The position numbers and the translations under genes are program-made. Positions 39,596-53,388 of a stretch of DNA of 64,000 nt are shown piece by piece. Source of the stretch: Periplaneta americana (taxonomy: Eukaryota; Arthropoda; Insecta; Blattodea; Blattidae). The notes beneath the pieces are model-generated. The model had not been told where the DNA came from. It saw only the letters and a program-made list of their open reading frames with translations, and made no database searches. The DNA lies in the NCBI RefSeq assembly GCF_040183065.1, contig NC_091131.1, forward strand, positions 104,622,830 to 104,686,829. The letters run 5' to 3'. Within the stretch, counting starts at the first letter, position 1. Every line of letters starts with the position of its first letter.

Positions 39596-40285
39596 CAGGG
39601 TTGTTTCCGATCTCTGATAACGAATTTGAATGATGTTATGTGCGTCAGGAATCACACCGATAGCTGAATTGCGGTGAGAGGTGACAGACCAGTAGTGAGT
39701 GATTTCAAAATCAGAGTGCACGGTATTTCACAGTAGCAATGCCCAAGAAAATCGAACGTTTTTGGGAGTGGTACATAACAACTCTTTTCGATGCCAAGTA
39801 CAATTACGTGAAAATCATATAAGCCTGCAAAAAACGTGGTTTCGTTATTTCCAAGAAAGGCATCTTGTGTGTACCTAATAAGACTGGCAAAGCTCGGATG
39901 AGATTAATTCCAGAGTGGAAAAAGCAAGCAAATCCACCTCCCGTACAAGTCGCTGCATCCCACGAAATGATACAAATTAATTCCATTCGAGCTTTACCAA
40001 TCTTATTAACTACACAGAAGATGCCTTTCTTGGAAATAACGAAACCTCGTTTACTGCAGGCTTCTCTTATTTTCACTTAACTGTACTTGACATTGGAAAG
40101 GGTTGTTACGTACCCCCCAAAAAGACTCGATTTTCTTGGGAATTTCTGCTGTGAGTCGCCGTGCACTCTGACTATGAGATCACTCACTAATGGTCTGTCA
40201 CCTCGCGCCACAGTTCAGCTGTCGTGTGACTCCTGACGCACATGATGTCATTCAAATTCGTTATCAGAGATCGGAAACAACCCTG
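39596..40285. mobile_element. Foldback element with transposase start in both arms (copy 1)
   Basis: The arms of about 300 bp are inverted copies, starting CAGGGTTGTTTCCGATCTC. Each arm contains the reading frame MPKKIERFWEWYITTLFDAK and then CKKRGFVISKKGI. This is laid out like the N-terminal helix-turn-helix region of a Tc1-like transposase; the family is inferred. A spacer of about 90 bp separates the arms. Frames carry stops, so no protein is made. Confidence 0.75.
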
Positions 40286-41665
40286 CATATCAGTCAGCAG
40301 CTAAGATTTCCTACAAGTAATCTTAAATTCTTCAAGAATGTGTGTTATAAAATTGAGTACTGTGTTATAGACTCAAATAGCCTATCTGTGAAGTTCTAAA
40401 TTTCTCTTGTGAAAATTTTACTAAATTGACGTAACTTATTCTGCCCATATAGTCTTCGAATGCTATTTCAGATGTTATTAAATATAATTTCAGTTAGAAT
40501 ATTTTTCTCACTTAGCTTATAGGCCTACTTTTTTTTCTTTAGACTTCGTAAAAACGTATAGGGCCTAAATGAAGTTTTACTGTATGTCGAAATGGCGACA
40601 CGACTAGAAATTGTGCAGCAGAACAATAACTTATAGTACTAAATTGTTCTACAGTAGCTCCAAGTCAATACTCAATAAAATGAAATATTACTTGTCGCAT
40701 ACGTCAGACACGCTCATGCGGCTGCACGACATCCAACGTTGTAAACAACATTAGGAAAGGTAGCCTACAGGCACTACTTGTTTACAATTATAATTATATC
40801 CTCTAGCATTTGAATCTAATCATTATGCGATCAAGGAGCAACTGTGAACAAATATTTAGAGTACGAGTTGTAGCGCTTTATCCAATGAGATTAAAAATTG
40901 TATTTCAAAGCAATGTTTTGGAACAAAGCTAAATAATGTTTCCGAGACTACTTTGATTCCATTTGTCTTAACTGGCAGTTGTTTATAACAATTACAATCT
41001 TGTGATAAATTAAATGTCATAATTCATAATGCTGATTTGATGATTGCAAATGACCTATATTGAAGGAATCTACTCAAGTGAGATACAATTAGGACCAGCA
41101 TTTTAGGTGACATAAATGTGTTTCTTCTTTATGTAACAGACTAAAAAAAAATTAAAACTTTGCTATTTTTCGTTCTTAAGACCCCACAAATATTCTGCGA
41201 TTAGTTTATGTAGGTTTGGTTAAATATATAATTCAGTATAGTATAATCAGATGGGAGGAACAACAAAAGTTTACACTTTCTCAAAAGTGGATAATTAAAA
41301 TTTACTTAAAGAAGTCAATTGGTTATCCAAAAATTTGATTGAGCCAGAATTTAATGCTTTTCAAATTAAAGAAATACATAAATCTACATGATTAAAATAT
41401 TATCATAAAATCGTCAGAAATATAAAGAAGAACCGCATGTGTATTTCACCAGAAGAAATTTGACATGTCCTTATGTTACACAAGCATTGGACTAAAGCAC
41501 AATCAGATATTCGGACCAAGGTTATACAACTCCATATTGATAATAATAAATCCAGACGTAGGTAATTTCAATTTTGATAAATTTAAGAACAAAATTAAGC
41601 AAATTCTTTAATATTAATATCCTTTTTTTACTAATTATCAATATATTTATTCATTCAAACTTATA
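40286..41665. other. Unassigned intergenic sequence
   Basis: AT-rich, no exon or element ends recognised. It contains one TAGGCCTA (40520-40527). Confidence 0.4.
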
Positions 41666-42310
41666 CCGAGTTGTTTCCGATCTCTGATAACGAATTTGAA
41701 TGACATCATGTGCGTCAGGAGTCACACGGCAGCTGAACTGTGGCGCGAGGTGACAGATCAGTAGTGAGTGATTTCATAATCAGAGTGCACGGTGTATCAC
41801 AGTAGCAATGCCCAAGAAAATCGAGCCTTTTTAGGAGGGGTACATAACAACTCTTTCCGATGCCAAGTACAGTTACGTGAAAATCATAGGAGCCTGCAAA
41901 ACACGTGGTTTCGTTATTTCCAAGAACGGCATCTTCTGTGTACTTAATAAGAATGGTAAAGCTCGAATGGAATTAATTTGTATCATCTCGCGGGATGCGG
42001 CGCCTTTGCTTGCTTTTTCCACTCTGGAATTAATCGCATCCGAGCTTTCGCCAGTCTTATTAGGTACACATAAGATGCCTTTCTTGGATATAATGAAACC
42101 ACGTGTTTTGCAGGCTCCTATGATTTTCACGTAACTGTACTTGGCATCGGAAAGAGTTGTTATGTACCCCTCCTAAAAAGGCTCGATTTTCTTGGGCATT
42201 GCTACTGTGATACACCGTGCACTCTGATTATGAAATCACACACTACTGGTCAGTCACCTCTCGTGGCAATTCAGCTGTCGGTGTGATTCCTGACGCACAT
42301 GATGTCATTT
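41666..42310. mobile_element. Foldback element with transposase start in both arms (copy 2)
   Basis: It has the same arms as 39596-40285 (TTGTTTCCGATCTCTGATAA, ATGCCCAAGAAAATCGA, AAAACACGTGGTTTCG). The spacer is in the opposite orientation, so this copy sits inverted relative to copy 1. The right terminal 20 bases are lost. It ends about 560 bp before gene B. Confidence 0.75.
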
Positions 42311-42862
42311 GACTTTTAAATCTTTAATATGTTTTTAAAATGATGAAACACCTATATTTACGTCTCAGAATTGTGCTTATATTTGACTTCTGTGAAGTAC
42401 AAACACATAACCTCAACATTTTCTCGCCCTCTCCTATCATGTGCGAAATATCGAGAGCATTGAAATATCGCAGTGAGATGCTTTGATGAGCAGGGAAGAA
42501 AGAACTGTTCAGTGTTCACCTCGAACAAGTTCGCTGTTTATCACTGTCTAAGTTCACCGTGATCATAAATGAGCAATCACAGGTCGAACATTGATCACAA
42601 AAGGGCAGTTTATCTCATCACTAGCAAGAGACTATGGTTTTCTATTAATAGAAAATCAATGCGAACAATAGTGACAAACATGACTAGATAATCAGATGAG
42701 GCGCATACACGTGGAGACATGCGATAAGTATCTGTGCCGGTTTGTAGTAAACAAACGTTAATGCCATCGATCACTCCTACTACCAACGATACAAACAATA
42801 ACATAATTCTGTTATCCTAACGTAGGTAAGTAGTGCTAGTCTATTATAGATATAGATTTGTG

Positions 42863-42870
42863 TTAGTTCG
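42863..42870 (+). promoter_or_regulatory. Conserved octamer before gene B start
   Basis: TTAGTTCG, two bases before ATGTAT, identical to the gene A position 5319-5326. Confidence 0.4.
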
Positions 42871-42872
42871 CA

Positions 42873-43020
42873 ATGTATTGGTTAGTCATACTACTGATGC
42901 CTGTGACCGCTAGTCAATTCATTTCTGTTAAACAGAAGTCTATAATATTTACAGAAGTTAGCATAGGTGTACTGTATAGGTTCCAATCCACTTGTGTCAT
43001 TCTGTGTACTGAACAGGAAG
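42873..43020 (+). CDS. Gene B exon 1 (signal peptide)
   Basis: 148 nt, ending GAAG/GTATGG in phase 1. MYWLVILLMPVTASQF is the signal peptide. FQSTCVILCTEQE aligns with gene A. Confidence 0.82.
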
Positions 43021-46000
43021 GTATGGTTATACAGTTGTACATTTTTCATTTTGTAACTAATAGCCTAGATCATATATACCCAGATTGCTCGGCGTTATAG
43101 GTTTTGACGGTAACAACTTTTGTCAGGAATACTATGCTGCCATCTAGTTGTAACATAAGGAGTCGCGTCATAACTCCCATTTGAATTGCATTAGCAACTG
43201 TACTGACATCTCGTGTTCGTTTACGGCGGACGGGTGGCGATCCTGGCGGTTGTTCTCTTCAAAGTGCAACCGATTTTAACATAGGAATGATCAATCTATA
43301 TGTGATCTGGGCTAATAGCTGAACTTGAAGTTTCTGCTACGTAACCCAACGCTTTCAGGCCTCACTTTCGTGATTGACGTTATACAGTAGGCTACTTTGC
43401 TTCCGGCTTCATAGCTAAATTATTAAAAATCTGTGGCTTGAAGAAGCTACATTTTCACATTACATGTTAACGCGTTTCCCTCTTCACGTATTAGTCTTGA
43501 CTAAACCTTTTACGGCACCACTGGACCATTCCAATTTTTCCTTGGTCACTCTATAGAATTTACTTGTTTTCAGCTTATCTTTCCTAATGTATTAATGTAT
43601 TTTGTAAGTCTGTTTTGGTTCATTTTTAAAGTACACTGTGTCCCAAAAGTCATGGTGAGGTGTCAGAGAAATATATTTTCTGAATGAATGGAAGTAAAAA
43701 TGTAATATTGGTGCCAGATGAAAACAAAACTCTCAAAGTTTTTCGTCTGTAAATTTAAGGCACTGAAGGAAACAGAAGACGGTAACAATCAAACAAATGT
43801 AATCATTTTTATGGTTATAATTAATTATACAAGATGGATGTCCAAAGAAGAGTGAATGTCGTCGCGTATTTAATAAAGAAACACCACACAAGAATAACAT
43901 TCGTCGTTGGAATTAGACAGTTAAAAGAGACTGGAAGCCTATTGGAGAAAAAACGTACTGGAAGACTATCGACAAATATGATGAAATATTAGAAGCCATC
44001 CGAAGAGCATCTGTTCAGATTCCATAGAAAACGATTTGGAAATGTTCCCGACAATTAGGACGTCCTATAACAGTTCATAGAGCTTTAAAGAAACATCTTC
44101 ATCTGACTCCTTATAAATTTCAATTCTTAGATGCACTTCAGATGATTATCACAAAAGGTATAAGTTTGATGTGGATATGTTTAATGAAATTAACAACGAC
44201 GAACAGTTTCAGATGGTGTGCTGTTCAGCGATGAGGCCACTTATCACGTTTCTGGACATGTCGTACACGAGTCACAGATTCTAATTTTTACAGCCACAAA
44301 ACACATTGCACTTTTCTTCGGACAGCCATCTTGTATAATATATTGTAAGATTGAAAATTATTACATTTATTAGATTGTTACCCTCTTTTGTTTCCTTCAG
44401 TGTTTCAAACTTACAGACGAAAAACTTTGAGAGTTTTATTATCATCTGGCACCAATATTACATTTTTACCACTATTCATTAAAAAATACAATATAATCCT
44501 CTGAAACTCCACCATGACTTTTAGGACACAGTGTACGTTAACGTCAATTTTTGCTATAGTTATTTACAGTAGTCTCTGCGAATTGTAGTCTTTATCTAAC
44601 CGATTCTTTTAAAACCCATTTCTACTTCTATATAAACACGTGCTGATGGTCGTCGTTTTATAAAATTTGATTTGTGCCTCTACAATTGTTTCATTTTTGA
44701 CAAGAAACGCATAGATACTTACAAGGAGAGATGTAATGTAACGTTTTGACAATAAACTTTAATGTCACTCGTGGTACGCCATGGAAACCTGTAAGTGTAA
44801 AATGAATTAATGGATTTCCAAGTTCTCCGCTTCGCTCTATTTTCTTTTTAATGTGCCTCGAGGTTTTCCACGTGGTCCTTTTCACTCCGTAATCTAATTA
44901 TTGGTTAGGGTGTACTTATCCTGCCTGTGGTGGTATTTATTAAATTCTTTGATCTTTACCAATCTAAAACTATACAGGGTGTTAAAAAATACGGGGCATA
45001 ATTTAGGTATGTATTTCCCACATGTAGACAATCAAAATAGTTCATTACAACATGTGTCAGGAAATGCTTCATTTCCGAGATATGGCCTTTACAACATTGA
45101 AATTCACCGGAAAGTTTTTCTTTCCGCAGGTCGTTGTCATTACAGAAGATGTTCAAAATGTCCACCTCCTGCTTGAATACAGACCTCACATCGATGTCTC
45201 ATTGACCTGCGACCACGATCCCAAAGTCCAGGAGTACTGCGTATGTCCTCAAAACATGCCACAATTCAATTCCGAAGGGATTCCAAATCAGGCACCGGAG
45301 ACGAATAAACCAATGATTTTAAATGGCCACACAAGTAGAAATCGAGAGGGTTCAGATCAGGTGAGCGTGGAGGCCAAGCAATTGGGCCACCTCTACCTAT
45401 CCATCGCATCGATCAGGAAACCTTCGATCCAAGTACCGGCGAGCCGTACGACTGAAGTGTGCAGGAGCGCCATCATGCAAGAAGTGAATGTGTTGACGAT
45501 TGATCAGTGGAGTGAGTGTCTTCTAAAACATGAGGTATGGTGTTTTCCAGGAAGTTTGTGTACGCCTGCCCCGTAAGTCTGTTTACAAGTACATGGGGTC
45601 CAACTAATCGATCACCAATGATACCGGCCCACATGTTGAGGGAGAACCGCACCTAGTGATGAGATGGAACAGTTGCACGTGGGTTTTCATACGCCCATAC
45701 ATGCTGATTGTGGAAATTTGTTATGCCATCTCGTGTGAACTGTGCTTCATCTGTAAATAATACTAAGGCAGGAAAGTTCGGATTTACTCCACACTGCTGC
45801 AAGAACCACTGATAGAACCTAACTCGTGCAGGGTAATCTGCTGGTGACATGGCCTGTACACGTTGCAAATGATAAGGATACAATTGATACTCTTTCAACA
45901 GTCTCCAGACAGTCGTATGAGGAACATTGACTTGCAATGCTACCCTTCGTGTGCTGATAGAAGGAGTCATGTTCACAGCCTCCAGAATCTCCTCCTGTAC

Positions 46001-46770
46001 TTCTGGAGTTGTAGATCTTGGTCGTCCCCTTCCCAAGCCAGGAGAATTAAATTTTCCATACACGCACAGACGGTAATGGAGACGTACAAATGTCTTCCGA
46101 TCTGGACATTGTCGCTGTGGGTACCTCTCCTGGTACAAACGACGAGCCAGCGCAGCATTGCCGTCCGCCTTACTATACATTAAGTGTATCTCTGCCAAGT
46201 CTTGATTTGAATACATGTCGCACAGTCAAACGCCTACACAACACTGAAAGTAACCTTCGCCTCGGAATGAACTGTCAGAGTGCCCTCTTAATGTCTCCTT
46301 TGACGGCAACGACCTGCGGAAAGAAAAACGTTCCGGTGAATTTCAATGTTGTGAAGGCCATAACTCGGAAATAAAGCATTTCCGGACACATGTTGTAATG
46401 AACTATTTTGATTGTCTACATGTGGGAAATACATACCTGAAATTATGCCCCGTATTTTTTAAAAACCCTGCATATCAAGAATAAAGATGTTGCACACAAT
46501 CCAAGGGATTTCACTTTTTGTTTTTGTGTTCTGCTAATATTTAAGCACGATTACATCTTGATATTTGATTACTAGTGTCTTTACTTTTCGTACTTCTGTT
46601 TTATACGTCATGAGAAAGTAAAATCCTTCACAACACACGGTGCATTGTCTCGAATTATATACATGTGTCTGAAAAAAATGTATAAGGATAGGTGGCAGCT
46701 TAGTGGCATATTCAGATAATACAGTAATACAGTAAGGGAAGGCATGAGGAGCATTTTTTTATTTGGAACA

Positions 46771-46826
<56 letters not shown>

Positions 46827-47353
46827 TACAATGTACAAAGAGGGAAAAATTGTAACACATTTTTACAGAAAACGTTTACTCTGACGTCACTCGTGGTACC
46901 ATGAAAAAATAAGTGAAAGAGATGGACTTCGTGCATCGTGGTTTTTCTCGCGACCTGTCTCGTTTAATTCTCTATTTAGGCCTAATGTGCCTCGAGGTTT
47001 TCCATAAAAATCGGAGCCTTAATTTTCGTGTGCCAGCCTGGGTACTTCAGGGCGAGCTTACTCCATTGTTACTCGCAGAGACTAATGTCACAGATCCCTT
47101 GTACAGCAAAGATAGCAACGCTCCCTCTCACCAATCGCTCTGTTTGGGCTTTTAATATCTTCTTTGCGTTATTCTGTCCTGCTGCTATTCAGTAGTGCTG
47201 CTGATCTTGCTTATAAGTATGACATTCCTATTCCTTATGTAGTAGCTATTATGTTACGTCCATTTGCGGCTTTTACCCTTCTCTTACGGAGTGACACAAG
47301 AAGTCAACAGACTTGGAGCTCATATAAATTCTTCCCCACAGGCCCAAATTTTC

Positions 47354-47393
<40 letters not shown>

Positions 47394-49482
47394 TGTTTTT
47401 TCTTTCGTCTTCCTATCTTTATTTATACTCTTTTTCCTTCTTTCTCCTTTATTTCTTTCTTTATTATTTTTTCTTTCTTTCTCATTTCTTCTTTCTTTCT
47501 TTTTCCTTTCTTTCTTCTTTCTTTCTGTCTTATTTTCCTCTTTCTTTCTTTCTTCCTTCCTTTCTTTTTTCTTTCTTTCTTTCTTAGTTCATTCACTATT
47601 TTTTATCCACAAACAGTAATGTAAATATTGATTACATGTATTTGTAGATAAATATATATTAGATTAAATACACTCCTCAGGAATCAGTTATACCTATATG
47701 CAGGGAGAGAACTGAAGAAAACTGTTGTTAATAGATTTATATTAATAATAAACCGACTTTTGCCAGTACACAACTTTCCTGTTTGCATAGCTTACAACTG
47801 GCATTGTGTGTATTACTGCTATTTAATATTTTAACTCACAACATACGGCTTTTAATGTGACTATTACACCTTTACTATGTCATACTACTTTTGAGCAATA
47901 AAACGGATTGGAAAGGACGTGTTTCAACCAATAATGGCTGTTTATCGCTACAATTTTATCACATCCCTAGCGTTTGTTTTTATCACTTCCCTAGCATTTG
48001 TTTTTATCATTTTTCCTGGCATTTTTTTGCCAAAATTTCAAACTGCGAATTCTTTACGGTACTATAAAACATGCTTTGCGATCGTCATTTGTTTCCCGCG
48101 TAGATAGTCACTTGAAAATGACGGCTCCATTCAAACGTTTTTGTGAAGCTAACATTAGTAAAATATAATTTAATAAGTCAATTAATACCTATCTATTTCA
48201 TTGTATTAGACTACTTCATTTCTTCTAATCTTTATTATACTTTCTTCTGTTTTTATCAGCTCCCTACCACCTGTTTCTTTGTTTGTCAACATTTCAGACT
48301 GCAAATTCTTTACGGTACCGTCAACGCGGGCTACTTGGACCCTTAAGGTATTACTTGAACCCAGAAGAAAAAAATGTTTACTTATCATTGGAGTAACTTA
48401 GGTGAAAATATTTGTACAGATGAAAGTTTGCAGAGAAAAAAAACACAACTTTCGACACCAAACTGTTATTTTACTGAATTTAAATACTATTATAGTCACA
48501 ATCATGCCATGGTATGAAAGAAAAATTTCATACCATGGCATGATTGTGACTATAATAGTATTTAAATTCATTAATATGTCACATCAACGGACGTGTATAC
48601 GTCACCAAACATCGTAAGATGAAGATTACATTTGTTATTTTACATCGACGAAAACATTTTTTTCTTCTGGGTTGACACCTTAAGGGTCAAAGTATCCCGC
48701 GTTGACGGTACTATAAAACATGCTTTGCGATCATCATTTGTTCACTGCATAGATAGTCAACTGTAAATGGCAGCTCCGTTCAAACGTTTTGGTGAAGCTA
48801 ACATCAGTGAAATAGAATTTTAGTAAGTCAATTAATATTTTATTGTATTAGAGTACTTTATTTCTTTTAATTTTTATATAATTTCTTCTAATCGTGTAAT
48901 AGTCAATTAAATCTCACTCGAGTTTTGATTTTCTCTAGATAAATCAAAACCTCTAATGAGATTAGGCCTACTGTTGATAACATGTTATTCGTTATAGAAA
49001 CCAGAAATCGTGAACTTGAATTCCACGTTGCAAAAACAGTCGTGAATCGCCTCATCACTGTGATAACGCAGCCCCTCCAAGGTCTGAATGCAACACTGGT
49101 CGCAGATGAATGCTACAGTCCTCTCTTCATAATTCTCTCAAGTAGCAATCAAGTGAAGAAATCTCTGGAGCAGGTGAATTTTTCATTCTTTAAGTTATTC
49201 TTCTTATTCATCATCATCATAATCATCAGCATCATCATCATCACCGGCGTAACTCAATCGGCTGAGGCGCTTGCCTTCCAATCCGGAGTTGAGTTCGGGC
49301 GCGGGTTTGATTTCGGTTTGGGCTGATTACCTGGTTTGGTTTTTTCCGAGGTTTATCTCAACAGTAAGGTAATCCATGGCGAATCCTAGATCTCATTTCG
49401 CTAAGTACCATCTCGTTATCACCAATCCCATCGAAGCTAAATAACCACGTAGTTGATACGGTGTCACTAAATAACCAACTAA

Positions 49483-49513
<31 letters not shown>

Positions 49514-52500
49514 ACCACTTTAAGGAAAGCATTCTGCCAGTTATTTGCTGTTAATAGAAATTTGAACTTAAACTTACACTAGATTTTCACAAATAGAGGG
49601 AAACACATCCACGATTTCATTGACACATGCAAACCTACTGGTAGTCAAGTTTAGCTGAGGGTAATGCAATTCAGTAATGTAGTAATATTATGCTGTATGA
49701 TATTTCATGGTAGATTACTGATTACTAAGAGATTAAGAGATTTATTCCGAAGAAAATAATTTGCTACTTACATCTGTCATTTCAGAACAACATTGTTTTC
49801 TCCATTATATAACTTTGTGTCACACGGTATAAAAAAGGCCAAATTTCGAAGTATATTACCCTATGAGAAACAATAAAACGTATCCTAAGAAAAACAATAC
49901 AAGAAAAGAAACAATGTTGTAGTTCCATAGTCAATGGCCATACTTATTTGAAGTACGGTTCAGAAAATTGGAAAAGAAACAGAGTTGGCTGATAAAAGAA
50001 ACAGCTGAAATGAAGTTTCTGGAATACATTGCTTGGTGCACAGTGCGAATTAACGAGGGATGGGGGATTTCCCCCCTGTTGGAAGTTATCCCCTCATAAA
50101 TTCATATGAACATCCCTGCCAGGGATAACTTCTATCCCCCCTCACAAAATATAATTGTTTTAATACGAGTATAAGAGTATATGTATATGAGTATATGTAC
50201 TTTATGAAGTACAAAGTAAGCAAAGAAAATAATATTTCTGTATTATCATCACTGGCAAGCTGACAACAACCAATAACTTAGGAATTACACATCTTATCTT
50301 AAGCCTGCACACGGATATAATTATCATTATTATGATCAAGATGCAAGACAAGCAACTCAGTGCGACCAAGGGTTGAGCCGTATAGAATGAGGATAATAAT
50401 AATTTTATGTATGGTATTCTCTATCTAGGATTCTATCCCCCCATCAGAAATCTTAATTCGCACCCTGGCTGGGTGTACCCGTTATGATCACATAAACGTC
50501 ATAAACGATATTATGGAAGCAACTCAAAATTGTTACCTTAAATTAAAAAATGACTAAATATAACACGTTTCAGGTATGACTTCTGATAGCACGAAAGTTA
50601 TAGGCCTACATTTCCCTACAACAATGCGAGCCACAAAGAAGACGAGACTCGATATAAGGTAACACGACGCTGATTGCAAGATGACTTCTGAGTTGTGACT
50701 GGCCAGGAGATCTACCATGCAGTAGATGGTGGTGATGGTGATGGTGATGGTGATGGTGATGGTGATGGTGATGGTGATGGTGATGATGATGATGATGATA
50801 ATGATGATGATGATGATAATGAAAATAATTAAAGTGAGTGTTAGGCCTACAAGAAAACTTTATCAGACTTCTTTTATTCCAACAATGTACCACTTGCACC
50901 AATTTGACAGGTTTATACAGCACATACGACATACGAGGCGCGTCCATAAAGTAACTTTTCCACTCGCCTCACAGCTAGCAAACCATGTTGCGCAAAGCGA
51001 CTGCGTGTACGTGATAGAGTAATGCCCTGGTATGGCGCATGCGCTAGCGGAACTTCCCGAGTGCTCTCAGTAGCTTCGTTGCATTGGTTGACGATGGACG
51101 TTCCTATTCCAGCTCCCGCCGCCTGTGAAGTGCGGTCAGTGATAAAGTTTTTGAATGCACAGGGCATAGCACTGATTGAAATTGATCATCAACTGTGCCA
51201 GATCTATGAGCAAGCAGATGGTGCGTTGCTGCTATAGACAATTATCAGCAGGACGCCAAAATGTGCATAACGAAGAGCGCAGTGGGAGGCCAACCATAAT
51301 CACAGACGACCTTGTGGAGCAACGCAGCACCTGCTTGCTCATGGCGTTAGGCCCATAGACCTGGCACAGCTGATGATCAATTTCAATTGGCGCTATGCCC
51401 TGTGCATTCAAAAACTTTATCACTGACCGCACTTCACAGGCGGCGGGAGCTGGAATAGGAACGTCCATCTTCAACCAATGCAACGAAGCTACTGAGAGCA
51501 CTCAGGAAGTTCCACTAGCGCATGAGCCATGCCAGGACATTACTCTACCACGTACACGCAGTCGCTTCGCGCAATATAGGGTTTGCTAGCTGTGGGACGA
51601 GTGGGCAAGTTACTTTATGGAAGCGCCTCGTACATTAGCGATTATCACTTTTTAAGGGTGATATATTTACAGCTTCCGTCGAAGTCCAGTCTCTCTTACG
51701 GAAGGTGGCTGATGTTCATGAACCCAGTATCACCAATGAAAGAGTTCTTCCGCAATATCAGCGTTCTCTACAACTGCGAGTTTCTTGTGGCCGAATTATC
51801 TGAATCTGGAAAAGCCGATTTGGAAGTAGTCCTCACCGAGATTTATTACATCCACCCCTCTCTACCTCTGCAAGTGCATCGACTGGGAAGGTGGAGTCAG
51901 CACCAAGGATTCTTTTGGACCATCAGGCCACAGAATGAGATGAGAGACGACTTACAGGGTATCCAGTTAACGGCAGCTGTTGTGTCAAGCGTAACTATCC
52001 ACTTCTTTCAAATGTAGACTCTGTACATTGTGAAATTAGATATCAAGTGAAATATAAATGGACGGTCCACTGGGGCAAGATAATGGTAACCCACTTTCTA
52101 CTTCAGCATGCTTTTTAAAGTGCTTTTGCAACAAGAGTAAACAAACTTTATGTTCAGAAATTGTTTGATAACTAAAAGTTAGTGGTAAAACATATATCAA
52201 TTATCATTCTTAAATTTACTTATTAATAGGTTAACGACAACCTAAGTTTATGCTGAAGACCAATTGATGGCAACCATTAGGCTATCTTGCCCCGACGGGC
52301 TGATACTATTTCTCTTAAAAATGACGCATTAAATGTGTCATTGTGCATATTATACAGCAGAATAACAATTATTACACACCAGTATTTCAAAGTTACAGCA
52401 TAATTTACATATTTATAAAATATTCATCATAATTAGGCCTTTTATTAATTTAGTTTTTATCATTTTTATTAATATTGTTGTGTTATTATTGTAATTCATG

Positions 52501-53315
52501 TGCCATCAAATAAGCGCTGTTGGTTACCACATTAATATTAATAATACATAAATAATAATTACATAATAGTATATTATGAATAGAGCCCGGAATTTTAGGT
52601 GCTAAAAGTTAAGAATGACATTGGGTGTAGATGAAAAGATGTAGTGCCCGTGACAGTCTAGTTCACAAGAGTTCGATATGTAATAATAATCGACAAGAGA
52701 ATCACAAGGACTGGGCAATGGATCTTGTAAACCCTGCGCTAATTTTTAAGTGGTAGTTGCGAGGATTAAAGACCATTAACGGTACCAAAGAGAAAATATT
52801 GAATGACAAGAATGACATATCACAGAAGTGGGGGCATGGCTTCTATATTTATAAACTATAGCGAGGAACAATATTAACTTTTAGCACCTAAAATTCCTGG
52901 CTCTAATTATGAAACACGTTTATAATGTTATACTTTATGGCATTAATCAAATTTTAGGGAACGAGCGAAGCGAGTTTTCTAATTTTGACTAATGCAATAA
53001 CTGTATAACATTTTAAACGTGTTTCATAGATACGGTACGTTATTTTTTGTACGACAGCATTATAAAACAATTACTAAAGAAAATATAACATCAGATTTGT
53101 ATTGATGGGTAGTTTTATGAAGGAAGAGATGTACTAAATATTATAGCATGATAAATGGTTTCATAATGTTAACTTTATGACACGAGTTATGCCGTCATAA
53201 TAGAAGTCACGACGTTTTAGTTGGCAAGGTGGCTCTGGTACAATAATGTGACATATTATGAACGATTTTCACTAACGACAAAAACTGATTATAATACTAG
53301 AGAACAAAAAAATAA

Positions 53316-53388
<73 letters not shown>

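Noticed and set aside
45052-45576. 174-codon plus-strand ORF
   Set aside because: It is antisense to the DDE_3 transposase pseudogene and its inverted ends, and has no family signature of its own.
47164-47619. 151-codon Phe/Ser/Leu ORF
   Set aside because: Mostly the polypyrimidine tract; no real coding signature.
51583-52017. Taking the start of this 144-codon ORF as a gene start
   Set aside because: Its first 30 codons lie in the mariner foldback and the following spacer. The acceptor TTTACAG at 51672 and the paralogue alignment set the exon start at 51673.
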